Source of the DNA: Ascochyta rabiei
Taxonomy: Eukaryota; Ascomycota; Dothideomycetes; Pleosporales; Didymellaceae
Assembly: GCF_004011695.2 (NCBI RefSeq)
Contig: NC_082405.1
Span: 930,001 to 994,000 of the forward strand
Length of the DNA stretch: 64,000 bases
Reading direction: 5' to 3'
This document shows, in pieces, positions 22,168 to 31,400 of this stretch. The stretch's first letter is position 1; every line of letters begins with the position of its first letter. Below the pieces are notes generated by a model, which saw only the letters and a list, made by a program, of their open reading frames with translations, was not told the DNA's origin and made no database searches. The position numbers and the translations under genes were made by a program.

Positions 22168-22825
22168 TATCTCTAATATATTGCAATTATCCTTTATAAA
22201 CATCTTCTAGATAAATTAATAGAAGTTACTCTTACCCTATAGGTGTAACTTCTATATATAAGACGTTGTAGCTATCTCTATAAGCACTTACTTCTCTAGT
22301 AAACTTATACACTTAGGTTAAGTCCTACCTTAACTATTCTTAGGTCTACTGTTATTAGGTAGCATACTACTACTTCTACGCAGCTAGTTTAATAATACTA
22401 CTATAATATAACGCTTAGCTTTAAGGACTTATTTAACAGCAAGGTAGATAGAAGTTAAGGCTAATAAGACGTTATAGTTAATAGCTATTAATAACAATAT
22501 AGGTAGATAAGATAGCATTGCTAGTAATAGTAACTAGGGGTTAACAACAGCTACTTCCGCAGCAGAGGCCTTAATTTTAGAAGCCTGCTTAGCTACCTAC
22601 ATAAGGGTGCTAGGGTTAAGCTGTTAGCTATAGGTTTGTAAACCTAGTAGGTTACCTATCTTTTAACTCTAGTAACTAATTAGCTTACAGTAAAAAATCT
22701 AGTTTACCCTACAAGTTTACCCTAAGTTTGTTATAAACTTGTATTTGCACGCTAAGAGGGTAGCGTTGTTTTTGTCTTATCTAACTTAGAACAGACTGTC
22801 TAGTAGGGCCCCCTAACTAGTCTTA
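22168..22825. mobile_element. Degenerate transposable element, right part
   Basis: Continuation of the TpA-rich, stop-filled sequence beyond MITE copy B. No motif was recognised. Composition changes abruptly to balanced GC at about 22825, which marks the end of the repeat block. Confidence 0.5.
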
Positions 22826-25800
22826 CGCCACCCTGCTGACTTATTGACGGAAACAGCTATCTGTCACGGAAAAACCGATCATCTAAACCCCTCCAGTGCC
22901 GCATCTTACTGTACCGGATGAATTACTTGGCATCCCTGATTAAAATGAGGCTCCAGAGCAAGTCCGTTGCCTGGAACAGGAGCTGTTAGAAAGCACTCGG
23001 ACAAAGGAGCGTTTTGCACTGCCTGACCTTGCTTATGTCGAGTGGCGTGTGTATGGTAAGAAGCAGTACCGTCAATCGCTACGTTCCCCGGTATTTCTCG
23101 CATTTCAGTACGCTGTGCTCACTCGTGTAGTGATTTGGTTGGAAGTATGTTCGCAAAGACTGGCCGATTTGTTACGGAAAGATACGTGGGTAGGCTGAAA
23201 GAGCAGTTGTCGTGAGATGTATATTGAAGCAGAACAGCGAGACATATATTTGCAGTATACGTGGCAACAATTCAATACGAGAATGTATGTGCATTAATGT
23301 ATACATAACGGTCAGCCTTCACCATGAAGTGAACGTCACTCTTGTGGCGAAAAGTCGGAGACTGTACTACTCACAGGTCAACCACGATACTCGTTGATAA
23401 AGGTCGTAGGAACAATAGTAAATACGAGATCGCGTATCAGCTCGGATGAACATTTAGCAAACAAGGTGGCATATGAATGCGAACGTGACACTAATCTGTC
23501 CCTCACGGCGATGATGGGCTCATTCCTGCAAGCTTCCGATCGGTCAACCTAAAAGGGGTAGATCCAGCAAGAAGGGTGATTGTCGCACAAGCTCCCCCCC
23601 CCCCCCCCCCCCCGCCAAGGTGATCTGCTCTTCCTTGGCATGGCACTCCCGCGCGGTGCGTACAGAGAAGCAAATCGACTGTGAAACAGATCTGCGTGAT
23701 ATACAACCTTAGTGCGTCCAACCGACTCTTGTATGCAATAATAAAGGAGATCGGAAGCCTCGGTCTTCTCTTTTGTTAAGAATATGCAGATCGTTCCTTG
23801 AGCAATCGCAATTCGTGTCGGATTATTGTCATCAACACATTCAGTACAAAAGCTGGCATATGTATTGCACGATTTGAGAACAACAACACCATTGACTTTG
23901 CTCCGAGTTCAAGGCCGATGGACGAGACAAGTATACTTCGCACATTGCTGTAACAGGCAACTGGTCTTCTGCCCCCATGGTGTTCGTAGCATCCAATCGT
24001 TTCATCACTGATGGCTACACAGCATCACCGCTGTGCTGGCTACACTGCCACGGGAGCCGCGTACGACATATAGCATAAGATACCGCTCTCTGCCAAGCGC
24101 GGAATTTGACAACTTGATGCGCCCAGAATCCCTCTAGGCTGCCAAGTTCGCTGCGGAGGACCTGTGTATTGCCAAGTTCAGGAGCCGCCCAATCGATCTT
24201 GACGTCGTGGACTCCGCGATATCATGAGAGGAAGGTAGTGACCGATACGCGTCAATGGTGCACTTCGAGATTGCGTAATGTCATTCCTCTGGCAACTTTG
24301 TGACGTTTTTAAAAAGGACGTTTGTGAATCCTCAGTTGTCTCAGTTGCGTAAGGCCAAGCTGCCAAGGGTTCCAGAAGAGGCTACTAGGGAGGAACGACT
24401 GGAGCTCAATGAGACGAAACGTGCTTCGGCTTTACCATGAGTGACAAAGGGAAGGTAGTATCAGCCGTGGGTTGACTCCTGTTAAGAAATTGGGCACCCA
24501 GAGTAGTGGTGGTAAATGGCGATGGATCACACCTTCGAAGCATCACCTTGATGAGGGCCTTGGCTGTGCGAAGATTTCAGGAGGTTGCGGCGCGCTTTCC
24601 CGCTTCTGAGCTCACCATTGTTCCAACCCCACAGTGCACGAGCCCCATCGAATCTCCGCCGAGACCGCTGTGTTCGTATGGAGCACTGAACGGTGGAAGG
24701 AAGCATGCAGCTAGTGCAAATTCCCTGTACGCATACAGAAGACCTCAGTCGTCTACACGTTCGCACTACTTGGAAAACCAAGCCGCACCGTTAAATCGCT
24801 CGTCACACAAGGACGGCCCAAGGACGTTTATCGAAGGTCGGAATCAGGACCTTCTGTCATCAGACGTTTGCCCGTCTCAACTCGACAAGCGGTTACACCA
24901 CCCCCACAAGGCGTGGAGTACGCAGTCCATCTCAAGCAGCCTTGAGAGTGCAATATGTGATCGCCGGGGATAACGACAGGGCTCAGTGTCATTTGCAACG
25001 TTACAACCGGAGCTTTGCGGGGAAGATCGTGTGCTCAAACTACCCCCACGAGATATCGCGCATCGTTCTTGGCGGCAGTTCTCCGGCCACAGATGTTGTG
25101 TGCAGTGAATACAGCATGTAGACTTTTATCTTCGAACGTGGTCATTCGTCTCGACCACTGGCGTAAACAAGAGGGCTGAGGATTCAAGTCTCACCAACCA
25201 AGAGCTGACATGTCTGCATCATCTCACTTAGATGAAGCCTTCAATACGCGCTTGCGGGATTTTCACAAATTGGGTCAAGCCATGGACGTGTCTTGCACGC
25301 GGCAGGGCTGACATTCACGATCGCCGGACGGGAAACAGTCGACGTTTCCAACACTTCGAGCCGCTGTTAAATATGGCAGACCGCATATTTACAGTGCTTG
25401 TAGGCTGTATGGTGTGTGATGCAGGCGGTCTAAACACGCGAGGGAAGTCGGACAACGCCTTGCGGGCTCCGAGAAACCTGTCAGCGGGGTGCAACCTCCA
25501 AACAACGGCAGCTTGCGTCGATATAAGGTCCGCCGCGGTGGGTGTCTGAGCGATGGCTCTCTAAGGGCTCGGCGCTCACTCACACACTTGCATCCCGATC
25601 TGCAGGTGCGCTCGAGCTGTGGGGGTTGAATTGCAGGGGTGTGGTTAGCGCGCCTAATTGAGCTTGATTAACCTTGTGGACTGCAGCGTCTGCCATTGTT
25701 TTGGGTCCTATTTATCTCCCGCGATCCCTGGTGGAGGTCTCGCGCTTCAAAGCTTCGTGTGCACGCTTTGCTGAACATTTTTTGGGGCATCATCCGATCA

Positions 25801-26270
25801 AAAACGGGCAAGAAAGACCGTTCGATTGGCCGTTCCGCCATCAGCGCCAGGTTTCCGAAATCCTTCGACCCACACTTGAAGCGAAGAAACCAGCCAGTGG
25901 ACGTCACTGCTGTTCGTCTTATACTTGGCTGGGCCCCTCCGTTGTCGATTCACTTCCACTCACGGACTATATCCTGCTTTGCTCCAAGACCAGTTTCGAT
26001 TTTTCCCGTCCTTTGGCTTTTCTTGAAGTCACTCCAATCATTCTCGTTATACGTCTCCCTAGTTTGGATGGCTCACTCAAAGCTGGATACTTCCTCGACT
26101 CCCTCTTGCTACCCTCCTTGTAGTCTCCTTAAAGCAACATATCACCACCCGAATTCACTCCAACGAGCATAACGACAATCATAGAGGACTATCAACAATT
26201 CATACCGTTACGCTATACGTGATCGCGCAGCTGTCGCTTTCACGTACTCCAACTCCTCGCCCTTGCCACC
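22826..26270. other. Gene-poor transition zone upstream of the kinase gene
   Basis: About 3.4 kb of normal-composition DNA without a gene I can support. It includes a run of 20 C (23594-23613). Short open frames exist (for example 24506-24973, plus) but begin at GTG and show no family features. The last 600 bases are pyrimidine-rich and likely hold the promoter and leader of the kinase gene. Confidence 0.5.
23594..23613. repeat. Poly-C homopolymer (20)
   Basis: Uninterrupted run of about 20 C between GCT and GCC, likely length-unstable. Confidence 0.9.
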
Positions 26271-28424
26271 ATGCCGACACTTAATACGGACATGTCAGTC
26301 AAGACGGAACTCTCTCAAAAAGATGCTTTTATTTCCGAACGTTCGCAACACAGGAATTCACGGATAACAGAATATCAACTTGCAGTCGAAGAGGAGGGTG
26401 AAAGCATCCGTACAGCGAGTGAGTGCGCCGAACCACTCACTCCAGCTAGCCATACCAGTGGAGACGTTCCTTTCTCGCACTCTTTTCACCCTGAAGACCA
26501 TGCAGACGAACTCTACGAAACTTCAAAGCCTGCTATGGGTTTTGACGCCGTCGATGCACTGCATCCGACTGTAAAAGATGAGACGAGACCCGAGTTAAGA
26601 CCCACTTCAGCACATTCGAATGGAAAGAATGCGACACAACATAAAGCCCAGGCATCATCAGAGAGGCGTGGGTTGGGTCGCCGTGTTGGATCCTTTGTTC
26701 GCAGCAGGTTGCATCGACGCAACACCCCTCAAGAAGATCCGAAAGATTTAGGCCTAGAACCCCACATCTCTCGCCAAGCGCCAGAAGCAAGATCCGACAT
26801 CAATCAATTGCTGGTTGTAGATACAGCCGAAGAATCCACAAATATCGACAGCTCGGCGATCAGCTTTCCAAGGCCCAGTAGCAGGCTTAGCTCTTTATCG
26901 CTTTCCAGGAGCCCTCCGAGATCCTCACGAGCAGTTACACCACCGCCATTCTCTGACTCGCCAATCAGTGACACGCCTGCCGAGGAAAAAAAAAGAAAGT
27001 CTGGGCTTGAGAGAAAACCGATGTCTTCTACAGCTCTTTCTAGCCTGAGTCCCTCTAAACCTGGCATCACCTGGGCTGAAAAAGCGCATGGCAACAAGAG
27101 GCACACCTGGTCAAGGAGGCGGTCAGCAAGTACCGATCAAATGCCGCGGTTCGGACAGGACGAGAACAAGCCCACTGCTGGCATGCTAAACACTTTCTCC
27201 AAGCCACCTGAAAAAGGTGTGGGCATGAAGGCTCGTCGACTCAGCCTCAACTTGCCAAGTGACTATATCATAGATCAGTGCGAGCTAGAGAAAGAGTTCA
27301 AGAGCTCGAGCCTTATGCCTGGCAAGCGAGGTAAGGTACTGGGAAAGGGTGCCACGGCCGAGGTCCGGATCATGGCTCGCCGGGGTGTATCGAAAGACGA
27401 GCAACTGGTCGCTGTTAAGATATTTCGAGAGCGTAATCCGGAAGAAACAGAGGAAGACTACATCATGAAAATCAAGTCCGAGTATAGTATCGCGCAGAGT
27501 CTGCATCACCCCAACATTGTCGAGACCCTCCGTCTGTGCACCAACCGAGGCCACTGGAACCACGTCATGGAGTATTGTTCCCACGGCGAAATCTATTCTC
27601 TGGTGGAACGGAAGCTTTTCGCTGGCGGTGTCGAGGGGTTCTATAGCCGCGAAGACCGCCTATGCTTCTTCAAACAACTATTGAGGGGTGTTGACTACCT
27701 GCATAGCCATGGAATTGCCCATCGGGATATCAAGTTGGAGAACCTTCTATTGGATAAGAACGGGCATCTCAAGATATCCGACTTTGGCGTCGCCGAAGTA
27801 TTTAGCGGCGAGCATCCCGGCCTTCGCGCATCAGGAGGTCAGTGTGGCAAGAATATGGGAGCAGTCCGTCTATCTGCTCCCGGCATCTGCGGCAGCCTTC
27901 CTTACATTGCTCCCGAAGTGCTTGCGAAAAGAGGGTCTTACGACCCTCGTCCACTCGATATATGGTCCTGCGCCATTGTTTATATCACCATGACCTTTGG
28001 TGGGTGTCCGTGGCAGGCTGCTAAGACCGAGTTCGAATACTATGCAAGGTTCAAGAGAGGTTGGGAACAGTGGCTAGCGAATCATCCCGACGGTGAGCTG
28101 TTTGAAGGACCGGATGGCTATCCAAAATGTGGCAAGCTCTTCAATATGATTGAAGGTCCAGCGATTCGGCACCTTATACTACGGATGCTACACCCCATGC
28201 CTGACAAACGTATCACCATCCATGAGGTGCTGAATACCAGTGTTATCAGGAATGTCGACTGTTGCTGTCCTGAGAACTACGATGATCCAAAATGCTGCTC
28301 TGATGGCCCGAACCCCGTCTCAGCATATAAGAGGTTTTCGCCCAAGAAGCCTCTTCACCACCACATACCGCCAAAACCTGAGCACAAGTCCCGCGTACTT
28401 TTTTTCGAAGTGGGTGAGGCTTGA
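26271..28424 (+). CDS. Serine/threonine protein kinase, Hal4/Sat4-Hal5 family
   Basis: 717 aa, intronless. In yeasts this family stabilises plasma-membrane potassium and nutrient transporters and so sets ion homeostasis and salt tolerance. Residues 1 to about 330 are Ser/Pro/Arg-rich and disordered, with many possible phosphosites. The kinase domain spans about 350-660: glycine loop GKGATAEV (about 359), VAVKIF lysine, HRDIKLEN (about 483), DFG (about 503), and GSLPYIAPEVL (about 542). All catalytic residues are present. The C-terminal CCCPE signature after the domain is typical of the Hal4/Hal5 group. The ATG in GCCACCATGCC matches a strong start context, preceded by a CT-rich leader. Assignment to the family is firm; the exact paralogue (Hal4, Hal5, Prr2 and others) is not. 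Confidence 0.9.
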   Translation: MPTLNTDMSVKTELSQKDAFISERSQHRNSRITEYQLAVEEEGESIRTASECAEPLTPASHTSGDVPFSHSFHPEDHADELYETSKPAMGFDAVDALHPTVKDETRPELRPTSAHSNGKNATQHKAQASSERRGLGRRVGSFVRSRLHRRNTPQEDPKDLGLEPHISRQAPEARSDINQLLVVDTAEESTNIDSSAISFPRPSSRLSSLSLSRSPPRSSRAVTPPPFSDSPISDTPAEEKKRKSGLERKPMSSTALSSLSPSKPGITWAEKAHGNKRHTWSRRRSASTDQMPRFGQDENKPTAGMLNTFSKPPEKGVGMKARRLSLNLPSDYIIDQCELEKEFKSSSLMPGKRGKVLGKGATAEVRIMARRGVSKDEQLVAVKIFRERNPEETEEDYIMKIKSEYSIAQSLHHPNIVETLRLCTNRGHWNHVMEYCSHGEIYSLVERKLFAGGVEGFYSREDRLCFFKQLLRGVDYLHSHGIAHRDIKLENLLLDKNGHLKISDFGVAEVFSGEHPGLRASGGQCGKNMGAVRLSAPGICGSLPYIAPEVLAKRGSYDPRPLDIWSCAIVYITMTFGGCPWQAAKTEFEYYARFKRGWEQWLANHPDGELFEGPDGYPKCGKLFNMIEGPAIRHLILRMLHPMPDKRITIHEVLNTSVIRNVDCCCPENYDDPKCCSDGPNPVSAYKRFSPKKPLHHHIPPKPEHKSRVLFFEVGEA

Positions 28425-30120
28425 TCCTCGCACGCGTTCCGCATTTCTGTTTATTGTTGCATCAATTGGCGTTCACATTAGCGTAGCATAGCGAGGTCAA
28501 AAAAGATCGTCACCGACTCGTCGATTTTCGTTTCATGGAGTACGTCGTAAATAGATCTACATCGTAGAATCACGAAGAGCGAGTATTCAATCGAATTAAT
28601 AGCGATATCAATATTACTAATTTAACACGTGACGCCACACACATCTGTGACATGCTCCGTGGACAGCGCATTACGATGAAACTCTCTGTTAGTAGCCATA
28701 CATTCTACAACTTCGTTAAGCATCAAGCGTAGCGAACTGCTGTTCACTAAAAACTAGTTGACCTGAAGAGTCTCCGTGGCTTCTCTCTCTATCTCTCTCA
28801 CAATCGCCGACGGCTTTATCGCAGCCCTTGCATACCAACTTCCCACATTACTCGTCATCGCCTCTTACCTCTACGGCAAGCAATCATACCCCGCAGTTTT
28901 CCGCCCATCCCTTTGACCGGCATGGCGCCGAGTAGTGAAACGAGAGAACACCTAATCAGATCATACCACGTACTTGTTTCATCAGATCTAAGATTCCTGG
29001 TGGCGCAACAGCGGGACGAAAGTGACAGGCGCGATATGCCACGGAAGCGATTGCGACTGCCCAAACGGGCTGTTCAAGCTCAAACTCCGGTCGCGATGTG
29101 TCGACATATCTTTAGCCTGCTTGGCTGGTCTATCAGCTACCGGTCTTGCATCGGCTATTTTCCTGCTGAATAACGTCTGGGTTTCTTGGGATCACGGGGA
29201 CCACGGTATGCTGCATGTTGCGCGACGCAGTAGTCTGGGGTGCATTGTTGCGGGCAGAACAAGGGAACGGCTGCGTGGTCGCTAAGGTGCTATAGCAAAA
29301 GAGATGAGGCCTGAGAGCAACGTGGGATTTGGATGGTTGAGCTGCAGTCTCGGCATGCATCGGAGGGTCGCTCGGCAGATGCTCCGAGAACGTGGGTTTT
29401 TTGGGGTCATGACACACTGACCGGGTGAATTATCGCATTCCCGTGATCAGATTGTCGTTGCAGACAGCCATGGCGATGACGTGCGACCATAAGACGCAGG
29501 ATTGAGGCGGTGGGGTTCATGCCTTGTAATCACATGAGCCTTCTAGTTTCGTCCCTCTTTCAGCTGCCTTGTCAGCTTTCAAGACGCACTGGTTTGCCTC
29601 GAGTTTAGACGTGAATGAAAACACCACCATTCAATACGTTGAGGTTCGCTGTCCTTGACTAAACAGATCTAACGAGTTCACACAAAAGGTTCCCCTTGTT
29701 TCCTTCCTCATCTCCTCAAACTACAGGTACATGCACGACGTATGCATACCTCCAGCGCTTATCAACTCTTTTCTGACTGGTAGCATGACCCAGTAGGAAT
29801 GCATCCACGTGCAACATCTGGTTTCACAACATCCGTGTCAAGCTCAGATCTGCAGTGCTTATCCTGCGTCAAGCCACGGTTGGCAGGAGCTTCTCTTCAG
29901 CTTACACATATCTCGGCCTTCTAGCTCCAGGGAAGACCGCATGAACTTCAGCTGCAGATCGCGGGCGGTGACAGAACCACCGCGGTGATGTTTGGAACGG
30001 GTAGATACCTATGCCAAGGTATACAATAATTTGAGTTGATTGCAGTATCAGATGTGTACTACATGTTTGTTCAATATATTGACCTTAAAGCTTCGCTCTG
30101 TTATCGCAATAACCCATGCT
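28425..30120. other. Intergenic region
   Basis: About 1.7 kb. The only candidate is an 84-codon ORF starting at the ATG at 28922 (to 29173, plus) after a CT-rich leader-like stretch (28775-28920). It has no recognisable domain. The rest shows no gene. Confidence 0.4.
28922..29173 (+). CDS. Possible small hypothetical protein (84 codons)
   Basis: ATG in a favourable context (ccggcATGGCG) after a pyrimidine-rich tract. The product is basic in its middle (PRKRLRLPKR, nuclear-signal-like). No homologous family is recognised and no intron is evident. It may be a chance ORF or a first exon. Confidence 0.25.
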   Translation: MAPSSETREHLIRSYHVLVSSDLRFLVAQQRDESDRRDMPRKRLRLPKRAVQAQTPVAMCRHIFSLLGWSISYRSCIGYFPAE

Positions 30121-30918
30121 TTACATGAACAGTCCACCGCCATCTGTCCTGATCATGGCCCCATCCATATTGTAGTCTCGCATACAACTCAAAAAGCTCT
30201 CGGCCACGTACTCTGGCTTTCCCGGAGTCCCTGTCGCCATTTTCTTGCTCATCTGCTCCATGAGTTTCTCTTTCTCTTCCTTGGGCATCTTCCAAAGCTC
30301 TGTATCCACAACACCAGGACTCACACCGTTGACCCTGATCGGCTTCATGTCCAGCGCCAAGTTTCTGACCATGGAGTGGTGACCACCCGCAAACGAACCG
30401 ATGACGCTCCAGTCCGGCATCGGGCGCTCGCTGATGCTACCGGTGGTGATGGTGTAGCTACTCTCGTGGGAGTTCTTGACGTATTGAGGAACAAACTTGG
30501 CGGCTAGGAGAGGTGCGAAAAACCGGATCTGGCCGGCTTTGAGAATGCTTTCCATGGTCATGTCTGCGAGCTTCATTGTTGCAAGTGCATCGCCGGCGGT
30601 GAATATAACATGGTCCAATTTCTCGCCGCCCATGTTCTTAACAGTCTGATCAAACAGGGTCTTCAGCTCGGACTCGAGTGTGTCCGACTTGGAGAGATCG
30701 ACAGTGAGACCGTAGACACCGGATTTGGCTGAAGGATAGGCAGATTGTAGTTTAGAGACAGCGGCCTCTACTCTGGATGAGTTTGATGAGGCTATTGTGA
30801 CCAGGGCGCCGTACTCGAGACAGGCTTCGGCGGTGCAGAAGCCTATGCCAGAGGATCCACCAATGATGAGGATGCGCAAACCCTGGAGCTTGTTCGAGTA
30901 CTTCTTCTGATCAGACAT
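30121..30918 (-). CDS. Atypical short-chain dehydrogenase/reductase
   Basis: 265 aa from the ATG at 30918 (MSDQKKYSNKLQG); the frame is open further upstream but without a better ATG. The N-terminal Rossmann motif IIGGSSGIG (about residues 17-25) indicates NAD(P) binding. Later blocks include VIFTAGD, TTGSISERP, and NLALDMKPIRVNGVSPGVVDTELW, typical of SDR enzymes. The region between the TGSIS serine and NLALD contains neither Tyr nor Lys, so the usual YxxxK catalytic pair is absent. This is known in some SDR subfamilies. The substrate cannot be told. There is no intron. It is convergent with nothing close by; EMC1 lies 480 bases upstream on the same strand. Confidence 0.85.
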   Translation of the reverse strand: MSDQKKYSNKLQGLRILIIGGSSGIGFCTAEACLEYGALVTIASSNSSRVEAAVSKLQSAYPSAKSGVYGLTVDLSKSDTLESELKTLFDQTVKNMGGEKLDHVIFTAGDALATMKLADMTMESILKAGQIRFFAPLLAAKFVPQYVKNSHESSYTITTGSISERPMPDWSVIGSFAGGHHSMVRNLALDMKPIRVNGVSPGVVDTELWKMPKEEKEKLMEQMSKKMATGTPGKPEYVAESFLSCMRDYNMDGAMIRTDGGGLFM

Positions 30919-31032
30919 GTTGGAATGGCCTTCTTTCCGGTCCTCGATTGACGGTGGAGATGCTGAACAATTGAAGATGGTGGATGTGATAGGGTCGCAG
31001 TCGTCAGTATGATGCAGGGTCCACTGCAACAA

Positions 31033-31400
31033 TGGATACTAGCGTAAACCTGTTTATATCTTTCAAAGCACGCAGAATGAAAGGATCAACCGAGTTAATC
31101 TTGAGTACTTCATATACTTCTAGATGGCGGATCTTGCTTCGTACAAATAGGGTTTACACGGATTTAGCAAGGCGATATGACCAGCATGGTTGAACAAGAG
31201 CTCCACTTCTCGAGTGTTTCGATCTAGTCTAAATGTATGACATCATGTCTTCGGTAACAATACACGGCGGAGACATCGGTTCTCACCTAGTGGATCTGCT
31301 GATCCGATATGCACGCTTTTGCTTGCTTTGCTCGAGAATGATATTTGATTGTATACATCAATTTTGCATCAGCTCCAACACGATGCTATGCTGGATAGGT
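31033..31400. other. Short intergenic region between EMC1 and the dehydrogenase
   Basis: Promoter region of the dehydrogenase (minus) and 3' end of EMC1. No other feature was seen. Confidence 0.4.

Noticed and set aside
1..22825. CRISPR arrays or telomeric repeats
   Set aside because: No regularly spaced short repeats with unique spacers and no TTAGGG tracts were seen.
24506..24973. 155-codon plus frame in the gene-poor zone
   Set aside because: It starts at GTG; the composition is not protein-like and no domain or splice context was seen.
25140..25200. T-arm-like sequence (ggattcaagtctcac)
   Set aside because: The stem does not pair over five bases with a seven-base loop, and no anticodon or acceptor arm could be found.
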